A stretch of 14,403 nt of DNA from Deltaproteobacteria bacterium (GTDB lineage: Bacteria > Desulfobacterota > Dissulfuribacteria > Dissulfuribacterales > JALVPX01): assembly GCA_027031565.1 (NCBI GenBank), contig JALVPX010000128.1:1-14403 (forward strand), written 5' to 3'. Positions 1 to 8,801 of this stretch are shown here, piece after piece; position 1 is the stretch's first letter, and every line of letters starts with the position of its first letter. Below the pieces are notes generated by a model, which saw only the letters and a program-made list of their open reading frames with translations, did not search any database and had not been told where the DNA came from. Made by a program: the position numbers and the translations under genes.

Positions 1-904
1 GCGGCTTCCAGTAAACACTCAAGGCGGCAAGATTTACAGTTGGAAAAAATTCAGGTTTGCCGCTGTGGCTTAGAAGCGGTGTAAATGTGATGAACAGCAC
101 CTTGATAAATACCGCAAACGCGCACGCCTTTACTGCAGTTGCCATGAACCCTGTTATGACGGCCGGGCTTCCTTCATACACGTCAGGGGTCCACATGTGA
201 AACGGCACAAGGGCCATTTTGAAAAAAAGGCCTACCATTATCATGGCAAGGGCTGCCAGCACGGGCAGTTGATCATAACGCCCCGCCTTGGAAATGTATG
301 TTGCGATCTCTGCCAGGTTGAGAGTCCCTGCAAAGCCATAAAGAAGGGCCAGGCCGAACAGGAAGAAGGCAGAACCAAAGCTCCCCAACAGGAAGTATTT
401 CATGGCCCCTTCCAGGCATTTCACGTTTCTTTTCAAAAAGGCCACAAGCACATATACAGACAGGGACATGATCTCAAGGGAAATGAACATCATCAGCAGG
501 TCAATGGACTGCACAAAGGCAATGGCTCCATAGATGGCAATGAGCAGGAGAACATAATACTCGCCGCGCACAAGCTTGTTGTTTCTCAAATAACCAATGC
601 TGAGAAGGGTGACTATTATGCCAGAGAGCACTATCAAACAAGAGACGAAAACCGCAAATTTTTCAATTGAAAATATGCCAGTGAGAACCAGATCCTTTGC
701 ATTCCAATTTTGGTACATGAAGTGGAAAAGCACGGCAGCCAGAAATAGTGCAGTCAGCCAACCCAGCCTGTCGATGTGATCCGTTCTTTTATGGTAGGTA
801 TAGCGCAAGTCAAGCAATATCAGGCCCAATATCATGAAAACCAAGATTATTTGTGCCCCGGCCACATGCCAGAGTTCGCCAAGTGTGAAGGGGAAACCGC
901 CCAT
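1..904 (-). CDS. nuoN: NADH-quinone oxidoreductase subunit N (NuoN), 3' part cut off by window edge
   Basis: This is an antiporter-like, proton-pumping membrane subunit of complex I. I translated the minus strand from the ATG at 904-902. The frame stays open for 301 codons to the window edge with no stop, so the C-terminal part lies outside. The product is a string of hydrophobic segments. It carries the family hallmarks: a Glu in SLEIMSLS (about residue 144) and a Lys in FFKMALVPFHMWTPDVYEG (about residue 229), the conserved pair of the proton channel. The first base of the start codon lies one base from the nuoM stop, and an AGGAG inside the nuoM end serves as ribosome binding site. It is the last gene seen of the nuo operon. 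Identity is firm from motifs and position after nuoL-nuoM. The only oddity is the truncation, which is an artefact of the window. Confidence 0.95.
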   Translation of the reverse strand, partial: MGGFPFTLGELWHVAGAQIILVFMILGLILLDLRYTYHKRTDHIDRLGWLTALFLAAVLFHFMYQNWNAKDLVLTGIFSIEKFAVFVSCLIVLSGIIVTLLSIGYLRNNKLVRGEYYVLLLIAIYGAIAFVQSIDLLMMFISLEIMSLSVYVLVAFLKRNVKCLEGAMKYFLLGSFGSAFFLFGLALLYGFAGTLNLAEIATYISKAGRYDQLPVLAALAMIMVGLFFKMALVPFHMWTPDVYEGSPAVITGFMATAVKACAFAVFIKVLFITFTPLLSHSGKPEFFPTVNLAALSVYWKP

Positions 905-905
905 T

Positions 906-2486
906 TTATCGCTCCTGTTTTTTCGCTCTGGAAAGATCCAAGGCCGTGAATCTGCTGCCCTCGATATTCCGGACAATTGCATGACCGGCAGGTGCTTCTA
1001 CTTTTACCTGCCTTATGAACCTTTCTACAGATACGTGCATCTTTCCCAGGAAGAAGTTGGGATAAAGGCCGATCCAAAAGATTAGGATGATCAGCGGTGC
1101 CAGATAGGCAAACTCTCTCAGATTGAGGTCTTTGAGTAACAAGTTTTTTGGATTTTTTATTTCACCGTAAAAGACGCGCTGAACCATCCAAAGCATGTAA
1201 ACCGCACCCAAAACCACGCCAGAAGCTGCCAGAACCGCAGCAGCCTTGTTCACCTTGAAGGCTCCCAGCAAGATGAGAAATTCGCCAACAAAACCATTCG
1301 TTGTAGGAAATCCTATGGAAGAGAGGGTTACTATCAGGAATATTGTTGAATAAACGGGCATCACCCTTGCGATCCCGCCATATTCTTCAATGAGCCTGGT
1401 GTGACGTCTTTCATAAATAACCCCCACCAGAAGAAAGAGCGCCCCTGTTGAAATACCGTGGTTTACCATTTGAAGGATGGAACCTTCCACGCCCTGTCCA
1501 GTAAGCACATAAAGCCCAAGCATGCAGTAGCCCAAATGTGATACCGAGGAATATGCCACCAGCTTCTTTATGTCTGGCTGTACCATAGCCACCAGGGCTC
1601 CGTATATGATCCCTATGATCGACAGAACTATAATGAGCGGGGTGAAATATGCAGACCCTTCAGGAAAAAGCGGCATGGCGAACCTTATAAAACCGTAGGT
1701 GCCCATCTTGAGGAGTATGCCTGCAAGGATTACCGATCCAGCTGTTGGAGCCTCTACGTGTGCATCTGGAAGCCACGTGTGCAAGGGAAACATTGGAACC
1801 TTTATAGCAAATGCGAGGGCAAAGGCAGCAAAAAACAGTATTTCATAGATCCTGGGGAGGCTGGTTCCGTACAAAGACAAGAGATTAAACGTGATTTCCC
1901 CGCTCGACTGTTTGTGGAAATAGACCAGGCCGATTATACACACCAGCATAAGCAGAGAACCCACCGCCGTGTACAAGAAGAATTTCACTGCTGCATAGAT
2001 TCTGCGTTCACCGCCCCAAACCCCGATTATCAAGAACATGGGAATGAGCATTATTTCCCAGAACACATAGAAGAGAAAGAGATCGAGGGCCAGAAAGGTG
2101 CCCAGCATCGCAGACTCCAGAACGAGCATGGCCACCATGAATTCCTTGACCCTGTTCGTTATTGCCTTCCAGGTAGAAATGATGGTTACCGGGGTCAAAA
2201 ACGTGGTCAGCATCACAAGCCAGAAAGACAGGCCATCCAAACCCATGAAATATGAAATGCCATACTTCTTGATCCACTCGTGATGCTCCACAAATTGGAA
2301 CCCCGGGTTTGATGGATCAAATGCAAAGTAAAGCCTCAAGGATACAAAGAAGACCACCACAGATATCATCAACGCGATCCAGCGGATTACATCCTTCAAG
2401 GCATCACTTTTTTGCGGGATGGCCATGATGAAAGGTATGGCTATCAATGGAAGAAAGGTAATATATAAAAGTATTGGTTGTGTCAT
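906..2486 (-). CDS. nuoM: NADH-quinone oxidoreductase subunit M (NuoM)
   Basis: This is the second of the three large antiporter-like proton-pumping subunits of complex I, in the membrane arm. The product is 526 aa from the ATG at 2486 and almost wholly hydrophobic, the usual size for NuoM. Visible family residues are Glu144 in FWEIMLIPM, Lys229 in AFAIKVPMFPLHTWLPDAHV and Lys260 in GILLKMGTYGF, the charged residues of the half-channels and central axis. A GTG three codons upstream (2495) is an alternative start giving 529 aa. I prefer the ATG because an AGGG lies 8 bases before it and the N-terminus MTQPILLYITFLPL fits the family. The gene sits 24 bases after nuoL and ends one base before nuoN, so it is translated as part of the operon. 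Confidence 0.96.
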   Translation of the reverse strand: MTQPILLYITFLPLIAIPFIMAIPQKSDALKDVIRWIALMISVVVFFVSLRLYFAFDPSNPGFQFVEHHEWIKKYGISYFMGLDGLSFWLVMLTTFLTPVTIISTWKAITNRVKEFMVAMLVLESAMLGTFLALDLFLFYVFWEIMLIPMFLIIGVWGGERRIYAAVKFFLYTAVGSLLMLVCIIGLVYFHKQSSGEITFNLLSLYGTSLPRIYEILFFAAFALAFAIKVPMFPLHTWLPDAHVEAPTAGSVILAGILLKMGTYGFIRFAMPLFPEGSAYFTPLIIVLSIIGIIYGALVAMVQPDIKKLVAYSSVSHLGYCMLGLYVLTGQGVEGSILQMVNHGISTGALFLLVGVIYERRHTRLIEEYGGIARVMPVYSTIFLIVTLSSIGFPTTNGFVGEFLILLGAFKVNKAAAVLAASGVVLGAVYMLWMVQRVFYGEIKNPKNLLLKDLNLREFAYLAPLIILIFWIGLYPNFFLGKMHVSVERFIRQVKVEAPAGHAIVRNIEGSRFTALDLSRAKKQER

Positions 2487-2510
2487 AGCCCGCACCCTAC
2501 CTCATGTTCT

Positions 2511-4502
2511 TTAACGATAGCCCAGGAAAAAGGCCAATATCGCCACCAGACCAAGGAGCATATAGGCTCCGTAGGTCTGCATATATCCGTCATGGATCAG
2601 GCTCGTGCCAGCAGAAACACGCTTTACCAGCCAGCCCGGACCATTGACCCCGATCTTGTCAATGCACAATACATCCACCACCTTCCATAAAAATACTGAG
2701 AGGTAGTAGATGGGTAGCACGAACATGTAGTAATAAATTTCATCTACATAATATTTGTTGTATACGAGCTGGTAGTGGATAGCATATTGTTTGGCCAGTC
2801 TTGCCGGCAGCTCATGGAAACGCCTAATGTATATGTGGAACGCCATGGCTATGCCGCCCAGGGCCACTGCCACGGAAAGTCCCATGAGTGACCATTCCAG
2901 CCAGGCTGGGTAATGATGTATCATGCCTTTTGTTGACACAATGTGTTCGGAATGCTCGAAAACGGGTTCAAGAAATGTCTCAAACAGGTTTGGTACAGGT
3001 GAGTGATGATTCAAGGCATGGCCTATAAGATGCGGAATGCCAATCCACCCCCCTACAACTGAAAGTGCAGCCAGGATTATCAATGGCACCGTCATCGATG
3101 GTGGAGATTCGTGCAGGTGGTGCGCCTGTTCTGGAGTCCCCCTGAAATCACCGTGGAATGTCATGAAAATGAGGCGGAACATGTAAAATGCAGTAATACC
3201 TGCCCCCAGTGTCCCCATGAACCAGATGATCTTGCCCATTGCAGGGAAATAAGGGTAGGTAAAGGCCTTCCAGAGTATTTCGTCCTTGCTGAAGAAGCCA
3301 GCCAGAGGGGGCAGGCCTGCGATGGCCAGGGTTGCCAGCAGCATCGTCACATAGGTAATGGGCATCTTTTTGGCAAGGCCGCCCATGTTCCTCATGTCCT
3401 GATCGCCCCCCATGGCATGAATCACGGAACCGGAGCATAGAAACAGGCATGCTTTGAAAAAGGCGTGGGTCATGAGGTGGAATATGCCTGCCCAGTAAGC
3501 TGTAACACCTACGCCGATGAACATGTACCCCAACTGGCTCACTGTGGAATAGGCCAGAACCTTTTTTATGTCATTTTGAAGTATGCCGATTGTGGCGGCA
3601 AAGAGGGCCGTGGCAGCGGCAACAAGCGCCACGACCAAAGATGCAGTAGGGGCCAGGGTATACAATATGTTGCTGCGCGCAACCATGTATACACCAGCGG
3701 TTACCATGGTTGCAGCATGGATCAAGGCTGAAACCGGTGTCGGGCCTGCCATGGCATCGGGCAGCCAGACATAGAGCGGGATCTGGGCTGATTTGCCTGT
3801 AGCGCCCACGAAAAGCAGCAAACAGATGGCAACCACCACAGGGGCATTCAGCAGAAGATGGCCCTGTTCAAACAGGTGCAGCGCTTTTGGAAATACCTCC
3901 AGATAGGAAAGAGAACCAAAGGTCCAAAACATCAGAAACATGCCGAGGGCAAATCCGAAATCGCCGATCCTGTTAACAATAAAGGCCTTTTTGCCTGCCT
4001 CGGCATTTTCCATCCCTTTGTACCAGAACCCTATTAAAAGGTATGAAGCAAGGCCGACGCCTTCCCAGCCCACGAACATCACTAAGTAGTTGGCTCCCAG
4101 GACGAGACAGCACATGAAAAAAACGAACATGTTCAAATAGGCAAAATAGCGCCAGTAAGACTCGTCTTCATGCATGTAGCCAGTGCTGTATATATGAATC
4201 AGGAAACCCACCCCGGTCACGACAAGGATCATCACGCCCGACAGCTGGTCCAACAAAAAGTTCACTTCAACCTTGAAGGCACCTACAGACATCCATGTCC
4301 ACAGGTGATTCACGAGCTGTCTTTGATGCGGATCGAGTTGCAGTAATTCATTGAAAGAGAGGAGGGATACGAGAAATGCAGATCCAACGCTCAGGCATCC
4401 AATCATGGAAACCATGGGCTTGCCGATCCTCTTGCCGACTAGACCGTTAATTAAAAAGCCTATAAGGGGGAAAAGGGGTATTAAGTAAAGATAATCTGCC
4501 AT
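2511..4502 (-). CDS. nuoL: NADH-quinone oxidoreductase subunit L (NuoL)
   Basis: This is the distal antiporter-like proton pump of complex I, which in the family also carries the long lateral helix along the membrane arm. At 663 aa it has normal NuoL length, longer than NuoM and NuoN because of the C-terminal lateral helix region. Hallmarks are Glu147 in FVGWEGVGLASYLLIGFW, Lys237 in GATGKSAQIPLYVWLPDAM, and the IHAATMVTAGVYMV stretch around residues 261-274. The ATG at 4502 follows a GGGAG ribosome binding site at good spacing. It lies 18 bases downstream of nuoK and 24 bases upstream of nuoM. No frameshift or missing key residue is seen. Confidence 0.97.
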   Translation of the reverse strand: MADYLYLIPLFPLIGFLINGLVGKRIGKPMVSMIGCLSVGSAFLVSLLSFNELLQLDPHQRQLVNHLWTWMSVGAFKVEVNFLLDQLSGVMILVVTGVGFLIHIYSTGYMHEDESYWRYFAYLNMFVFFMCCLVLGANYLVMFVGWEGVGLASYLLIGFWYKGMENAEAGKKAFIVNRIGDFGFALGMFLMFWTFGSLSYLEVFPKALHLFEQGHLLLNAPVVVAICLLLFVGATGKSAQIPLYVWLPDAMAGPTPVSALIHAATMVTAGVYMVARSNILYTLAPTASLVVALVAAATALFAATIGILQNDIKKVLAYSTVSQLGYMFIGVGVTAYWAGIFHLMTHAFFKACLFLCSGSVIHAMGGDQDMRNMGGLAKKMPITYVTMLLATLAIAGLPPLAGFFSKDEILWKAFTYPYFPAMGKIIWFMGTLGAGITAFYMFRLIFMTFHGDFRGTPEQAHHLHESPPSMTVPLIILAALSVVGGWIGIPHLIGHALNHHSPVPNLFETFLEPVFEHSEHIVSTKGMIHHYPAWLEWSLMGLSVAVALGGIAMAFHIYIRRFHELPARLAKQYAIHYQLVYNKYYVDEIYYYMFVLPIYYLSVFLWKVVDVLCIDKIGVNGPGWLVKRVSAGTSLIHDGYMQTYGAYMLLGLVAILAFFLGYR

Positions 4503-4520
4503 GACAGCTCCCTGTGCCTA

Positions 4521-4835
4521 TCAACCCTTCATTATGTTGAAATTATTTATATCCACATTCTTCAGATGCCTGAACAATGCTATCAATATGGCCAGGCCCA
4601 CGGCCACCTCCCCTGCAGCAACTGCGTATATAAAAAGGACCATTACCTGGCCTGAAAGATCGGCCTTGTAATGCGAAAAGGCCACTAGCATCAGGTTTAC
4701 GGCATTCATCATCAGCTCAATGGACATGAAAATCAGCAGGGTATTCCTCCTGACCAGGACGCCGAGGGTTCCCAAACCGAAGAGCAGCACAGACAATGCG
4801 ATATAGTGATTCAGCGTGACCGTGGTGATATCCAT
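4521..4835 (-). CDS. nuoK: NADH-quinone oxidoreductase subunit K (NuoK)
   Basis: This is a small three-helix membrane subunit of complex I that forms part of the first proton channel. I place the start at the ATG at 4835, giving MDITTVTLNHYIALSVLLFG and 104 aa, the family's usual length. A longer frame extends upstream to 4988, but that extra N-terminus is Cys/Trp/Arg-rich out-of-frame nuoJ sequence, not NuoK. The two conserved membrane glutamates are present as Glu40 in MSIELMMNAVNLML and Glu76 in AVAAGEVAVGLAI, matching Glu36 and Glu72 of E. coli NuoK. A GAGG lies about 8 bases before the start. The start codon is one base after the nuoJ stop. Confidence 0.96.
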   Translation of the reverse strand: MDITTVTLNHYIALSVLLFGLGTLGVLVRRNTLLIFMSIELMMNAVNLMLVAFSHYKADLSGQVMVLFIYAVAAGEVAVGLAILIALFRHLKNVDINNFNIMKG

Positions 4836-4836
4836 G

Positions 4837-5334
4837 TCAAATCCTCTTTTTTGCCAAGTAAATCGCGCCGACAAGGGCTGCCAGCAGCAGCACCGACACC
4901 ACCTCGAAGTGGAGTATGAATTTTTGTACCAGCACAATGCCCAGCTGACCCGGGTTGCCAAATTTTTCCGGAAGCTCCTTTGCCCCAATCATATCTGAAA
5001 GTCCTTTTGTGCCTATTCCCAGAAAAATCATCAGACCTACGGTGAGCACTGCTCCCATGAAACGGTTGGAACAGTTTACCTGAGACTTTTTTATCTTTTC
5101 GCCTGGGCTCATGAGCAGCATGACCACGAACAAGACGAGCACGAGAATGGCACCTGCATAAATAGTGACTTGAAACACTGCGACCAAGGGGGCGTTCAGG
5201 TGCAGATACAGGGCAGCCATGGCTATGAAAACCGTCAGCAGGCCCATAGCGCACGGAAGGATGTCTTTGTAGGTGATTGTAAAGAGGCCTCCTCCAAGAG
5301 CCATAACAGCAAAAATCCAAAAATACCAGTCCAT
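4837..5334 (-). CDS. nuoJ: NADH-quinone oxidoreductase subunit J (NuoJ)
   Basis: This membrane subunit of complex I sits between NuoH and NuoK and takes part in coupling quinone reduction to proton pumping. The product is 165 aa with about five hydrophobic segments, normal for NuoJ. The diagnostic third helix is seen as FQVTIYAGAILVLVLFVVML (about residues 54-73), including the Tyr of the flexible pi-bulge region. The start ATG at 5334 has a strong AGGAGG nine bases ahead, lying in the end of nuoI. The gene is four bases after nuoI and one base before nuoK, so all three are tightly co-translated. Confidence 0.95.
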   Translation of the reverse strand: MDWYFWIFAVMALGGGLFTITYKDILPCAMGLLTVFIAMAALYLHLNAPLVAVFQVTIYAGAILVLVLFVVMLLMSPGEKIKKSQVNCSNRFMGAVLTVGLMIFLGIGTKGLSDMIGAKELPEKFGNPGQLGIVLVQKFILHFEVVSVLLLAALVGAIYLAKKRI

Positions 5335-5338
5335 TTGA

Positions 5339-5965
5339 TTACGCCTCCTGCGCCTTGCTGCCTTTTTTGTCCCCTGATTTCAAGGACTTTTTCTCTTTGG
5401 CCCCGGCAACAGGAACCTTCTTTCTCGGTGGCTTGAGATTTCCCGAATCAAGGGCCGCCTTGAAATTATTAATCAGCCTTTCCTTGGTGATAATGCACTC
5501 CTTCCCTTCATATTGGGCAAGCTCATACCCCTGCCCGAGGACTATGGCACTTTTGGGGCATGTTTCCTCGCAGAAACCGCAGAAAATGCACCTCAACAGA
5601 TCTATTTCGAAGGATGCAGGGTAAAACTTCCCTGCATATTTTTCCTCCTCCCCTTCTTTAACCTTCCCTTTTTTCACGGTTATGCACTGCGCTGGGCATA
5701 CGCGGGCGCACATTCCGCAGGCTATACATTTTTCGCGCCCCTTTTCGTCCAGAGAAAGCATGTGTTCGCCGCGAAAAACAGGGGCTATCTCCCTTCGGTC
5801 CCATGGATATTGCCAGCATGTTGGAACTGTGTGCGGGCCTGGTTTGAGAGATGCCCTGAAATTGAAGATAAAGTGCTTCCAGGTGAGGCCCAGCCCCTTT
5901 AGGATCTCTACCAGATATATCCTTTCTCCCAGAGTATATTTCCTTTGCACAACCGGTTTAGCCAT
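5339..5965 (-). CDS. nuoI: NADH-quinone oxidoreductase subunit I (NuoI), two [4Fe-4S] clusters
   Basis: This is the ferredoxin-like subunit of the hydrophilic arm of complex I; it passes electrons through clusters N6a and N6b to NuoB. In the 208-aa product two CxxCxxCxxxCP motifs are seen at Cys80/83/86/90 and Cys126/129/132/136. The ATG at 5965 has TAGGAG about ten bases ahead, overlapping the nuoH stop. The C-terminus, from about residue 175 on, is a Lys-rich tail (about 14 Lys in 34 residues) that is probably disordered and not needed for cluster binding. In a complex without NuoEFG this subunit is a likely contact for the unknown electron donor; that is inference. Gene order H-I-J supports the call. 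Confidence 0.96.
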   Translation of the reverse strand: MAKPVVQRKYTLGERIYLVEILKGLGLTWKHFIFNFRASLKPGPHTVPTCWQYPWDRREIAPVFRGEHMLSLDEKGREKCIACGMCARVCPAQCITVKKGKVKEGEEEKYAGKFYPASFEIDLLRCIFCGFCEETCPKSAIVLGQGYELAQYEGKECIITKERLINNFKAALDSGNLKPPRKKVPVAGAKEKKSLKSGDKKGSKAQEA

Positions 5966-5977
5966 AGTGCCGGGCTC

Positions 5978-7018
5978 CTACACTGTTATTTGTATTAAAA
6001 ATGCAGTGACAAACAGGTTCAAAAGGCCGAGCGGTATAAGCGACTTCCAGCCAAGGCCCATCAGCTGATCAAACCGGAACCTGGGAATGGTCCAGCGTAC
6101 CCAGACGAAGAGCCAAAGGAAAAAGGCGCATTTCAAGAAGAAAACCAGAAATGATACGATACCGTAAGCCAGCGGCCCGAGGTATGAACTCATATCCACA
6201 TACGGTATGTGCCATGCCCCAAAGTAGATGGTGACCATAAGGGCAGACAAGGTGTACAGGTTCACATATTCCCCAAACAAATAAAGGCCAAGCCTCATGC
6301 CCCCATATTCAGTATGATAGCCTGCCACTAATTCACTCTCCGCTTCTGGCAGATCAAAGGGAACCCTGTTGGCTTCGGCATAGGCAGCCACAATAAATAC
6401 CAGGAAGCCGAGGGGCTGCTTGAAAATTCCCCAGTTAGGGAGAAAGCCCAAAAAGGTGCCTGCCTGGTCCAATGAAATTTCCCTCAGGCTGAAACTGCCA
6501 TATGTCATGCAAACGGCAAGCATTGCCAGGCCAAGGGGCACTTCATAGGAGAGCAGTTGGGCAGTGGCGCGGAGGCCTCCTAGCAGAGAATATTTGTTGT
6601 TGGACCCCCATCCTCCGACTACGAAGCCGTAAACAGCCAAAGATCCCACGGCCAATACAAATAGAAAACCGATGTTTACGTCGGCTACTTGTAGCACGAT
6701 TTCTTTGGCGTTTATGACTATCTTGTCACCAAAGGGAATTACTGCATAGGCAGAAAAGGCCTGAATCGCGAAAAGCACTGGCCCCAGCGTGAACAAGATC
6801 TTGTGGGCATGCTTGGGGGCAAACTCCTCCTTAGTAAAGAGCTTTATGCCGTCTGCCAGGGGCTGAAAAAGCCCAAAGGGTCCGGCTATGTTGGGGCCCA
6901 GCCTGTCCTGGATCAAGGCCGACCCCCTGCGCTCAACCCAGGTCATGATGGTGGCAATCAGTAGGGTCCATGACCATATAAACACAACTTTTATAATCGC
7001 TATTGTCCATTCGTTCAT
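5978..7018 (-). CDS. nuoH: NADH-quinone oxidoreductase subunit H (NuoH)
   Basis: This is the membrane subunit that with NuoB and NuoD forms the quinone-binding cavity and links redox chemistry to proton pumping. The product is 346 aa with about eight hydrophobic helices. Conserved stretches are ERRGSALIQDRLGPN (29-43), FQPLADGIKLFTKE (51-64) and the quinone-loop segment ANRVPFDLPEAESELVAGYH (216-235), rich in the acidic residues that couple to the membrane arm. The ATG at 7018 has AAAGGAGG about ten bases upstream, overlapping the nuoD stop. It directly follows nuoD: the nuoE, nuoF and nuoG genes that stand between nuoD and nuoH in many bacteria are missing here. Confidence 0.97.
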   Translation of the reverse strand: MNEWTIAIIKVVFIWSWTLLIATIMTWVERRGSALIQDRLGPNIAGPFGLFQPLADGIKLFTKEEFAPKHAHKILFTLGPVLFAIQAFSAYAVIPFGDKIVINAKEIVLQVADVNIGFLFVLAVGSLAVYGFVVGGWGSNNKYSLLGGLRATAQLLSYEVPLGLAMLAVCMTYGSFSLREISLDQAGTFLGFLPNWGIFKQPLGFLVFIVAAYAEANRVPFDLPEAESELVAGYHTEYGGMRLGLYLFGEYVNLYTLSALMVTIYFGAWHIPYVDMSSYLGPLAYGIVSFLVFFLKCAFFLWLFVWVRWTIPRFRFDQLMGLGWKSLIPLGLLNLFVTAFLIQITV

Positions 7019-7033
7019 ACAGGCCGGCCTCCT

Positions 7034-8164
7034 TTAACGGTCAAGCTCGCCAGCGATGATATTCAAGCTGCTTAAACAGGCTATGAGGTCTGAGATCATC
7101 TCGCCCTGAATCAGTTCGTCAAAGGCCTGAAATATCATGTAGCAGGGAGGACGTATTTTGATCCGGTATGGCTTGTCTGTGCCGTCACTCTTTATATAAA
7201 AGCCCAGTTCACCGTTGGGTGACTCGATGGCATGATAGACTTCTCCTTCTGGTGGTTTGATGATCTTGGGCACCTTTGCCATCAAGGGCTCGTTGGGACC
7301 AAGCTGCTTGTACAAATCAAAGGCCTGGTCAATGATCTTCATTGACTCCTGCATCTCAATCATCCTGATCATGTAACGATCGAACACATCACCATGTTTT
7401 CCCGTGGGAACGTCAAAATCGAATTGGGAATAGAGGGAATATGGTTCATCTTTACGCAGATCCCGCTTTACTCCGCAGGCCCTCAGGCATGGACCCGTAA
7501 ACCCCCAGCTCAAGGCATCTTCAGCAGAAATCGGAGTTACGCCTATGGTACGATCCATCCAGATCCGGTTATGCGTCAAAAGCTTATCGGTTTCATCAAT
7601 CGCCTTTTCCAACCCCTTCTTCAATTCATGCCAGCGTGTTTCAAAGTCTTCCGGAAGGTCTGACTCCACTCCGCCTATACGGCCAAATGTATTGGTAAGC
7701 CTTGCCCCGTTGTACCATTCGAAGATCTCGTAAATCTCTTCACGCTGGATAAAAAGATAGAAAAACGGGGTGAATGCCCCCAGGTCCACACCTAGGATTC
7801 CCACGAGGACAATATGATCGGCTATCCTGGAAAGCTCAGTCATGATAATACGTATAAGCTGAGCCTTTACCGGCACTTCCACTCCCATCAGCTTTTCAAC
7901 CGCCATTTCATAGGCTACATTGTTGGCGATTGCTGAACAGTAGTTTAGGCGGTCAGTTATAGGAATGAATTGATGATAGGTGAGGTTTTCCCCCAGTTTT
8001 TCCACGCCCCTGTGTAAGTAGCCGATTTCAAGATCAGTGCCCAGCACCGTCTCGCCGCTCACATAGGCGATTGCCCGCAATGTACCATGCATTGCCGGGT
8101 GGGAGGGGCCGACGTTGATTGTAACGTAATCCTCGCTGGCTATCCTTTGTTTAACCGGTCCCAT
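7034..8164 (-). CDS. nuoD: NADH-quinone oxidoreductase subunit D (NuoD, 49 kDa-type)
   Basis: This hydrophilic subunit of complex I, related to the large subunit of [NiFe] hydrogenases, forms most of the quinone headgroup site. The product is 376 aa, not fused to NuoC. The N-terminal GPSHPAMHGTLR places His22 and His26 at the quinone-site loop, and DRLNYCSA supplies Tyr75, equivalent to the headgroup-binding Tyr (Tyr87 in Thermus Nqo4). The protein ends in the typical SLNIIAGELDR. The hydrogenase-type nickel Cys ligands are absent, as expected for NuoD rather than Ech-type hydrogenase. The ATG at 8164 follows a GAGGAGGGAG purine run. A 58-base spacer separates it from nuoC. Confidence 0.97.
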   Translation of the reverse strand: MGPVKQRIASEDYVTINVGPSHPAMHGTLRAIAYVSGETVLGTDLEIGYLHRGVEKLGENLTYHQFIPITDRLNYCSAIANNVAYEMAVEKLMGVEVPVKAQLIRIIMTELSRIADHIVLVGILGVDLGAFTPFFYLFIQREEIYEIFEWYNGARLTNTFGRIGGVESDLPEDFETRWHELKKGLEKAIDETDKLLTHNRIWMDRTIGVTPISAEDALSWGFTGPCLRACGVKRDLRKDEPYSLYSQFDFDVPTGKHGDVFDRYMIRMIEMQESMKIIDQAFDLYKQLGPNEPLMAKVPKIIKPPEGEVYHAIESPNGELGFYIKSDGTDKPYRIKIRPPCYMIFQAFDELIQGEMISDLIACLSSLNIIAGELDR

Positions 8165-8222
8165 TAACGCTCCCTCCTCTTTTGGGGAATCTCACGTGAC
8201 AAAGGCTGCCCCGTTGCCTTTA

Positions 8223-8801
8223 TCAAGTCCAGTGCCCTTCGCCTTCCGGCTCATAAATGAGATGCCTTTCCTCTCCCATCCCCTCCAAGGGGTAGTCCTT
8301 TCTCAATGGATGTGCCGGAAACTCGTCCCACATAAGCAGCCTGCGCAGGTATGGATGGCCCTCGAACCTGATGCCAAACATGTCGAAGCACTCCCTTTCA
8401 GGCCAGTTGGCGCCCTTCCACAAGGAAGTGATGCTTTGCACTTTCAGATCATCCTCAGGCACCCTTATCCTTACCTGCAACCTCTCATTGGTATCTGGAT
8501 TTAGAAGCAGATATATTACTTCAAACCTTGGCAACGCCGGTCTTTCCGGCTCAGGCGTTTCGTTTTCTTCTCCCTCTTTGTCCTTCTTTTTTTTCGCCTT
8601 TTTTGCCTTTGCCTCATATAAGGCGCTGTTATCCACGCCTACGATATCACTTAAAAAATTGAAACCCAATTCGTCTCTCAAGGAGCTTAGGCAGGAGACA
8701 ATTTTATCCTTCGGCACTTCTGCGAAAATGCATCCTGCTGACTCTTCAAGGGCAATGAGATCGTTTTGCAAAAGCCGTGATACGCTATCTTTGAGTGCCA
8801 T
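8223..8801 (-). CDS. nuoC: NADH-quinone oxidoreductase subunit C (NuoC, 30 kDa-type) with charged insert
   Basis: This is the peripheral-arm subunit of complex I that packs against NuoD. The product is 192 aa. The 30 kDa signature is clear in the C-terminal half: ERECFDMFGIRFEGHPYLRR (135-154) followed by LLMWDEFPAHPLRKDYPLEG (155-174). Residues about 64-89 form a low-complexity run, first Lys/Ala, then Glu/Pro, between the N-terminal domain and RFEVIYLLL. This looks like an enlarged surface loop. The ATG at 8801 has AAGGGAG about nine bases ahead. The first 17 bases overlap the end of nuoB, pointing to translational coupling. Confidence 0.95.
   Translation of the reverse strand: MALKDSVSRLLQNDLIALEESAGCIFAEVPKDKIVSCLSSLRDELGFNFLSDIVGVDNSALYEAKAKKAKKKKDKEGEENETPEPERPALPRFEVIYLLLNPDTNERLQVRIRVPEDDLKVQSITSLWKGANWPERECFDMFGIRFEGHPYLRRLLMWDEFPAHPLRKDYPLEGMGEERHLIYEPEGEGHWT

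Noticed and set aside
4836..4988. Upstream extension of nuoK by 51 codons
   Set aside because: The extra N-terminus is the out-of-frame end of nuoJ, is rich in Cys, Trp and Arg, and does not fit the 100-residue NuoK family; the ATG at 4835 has its own GAGG.
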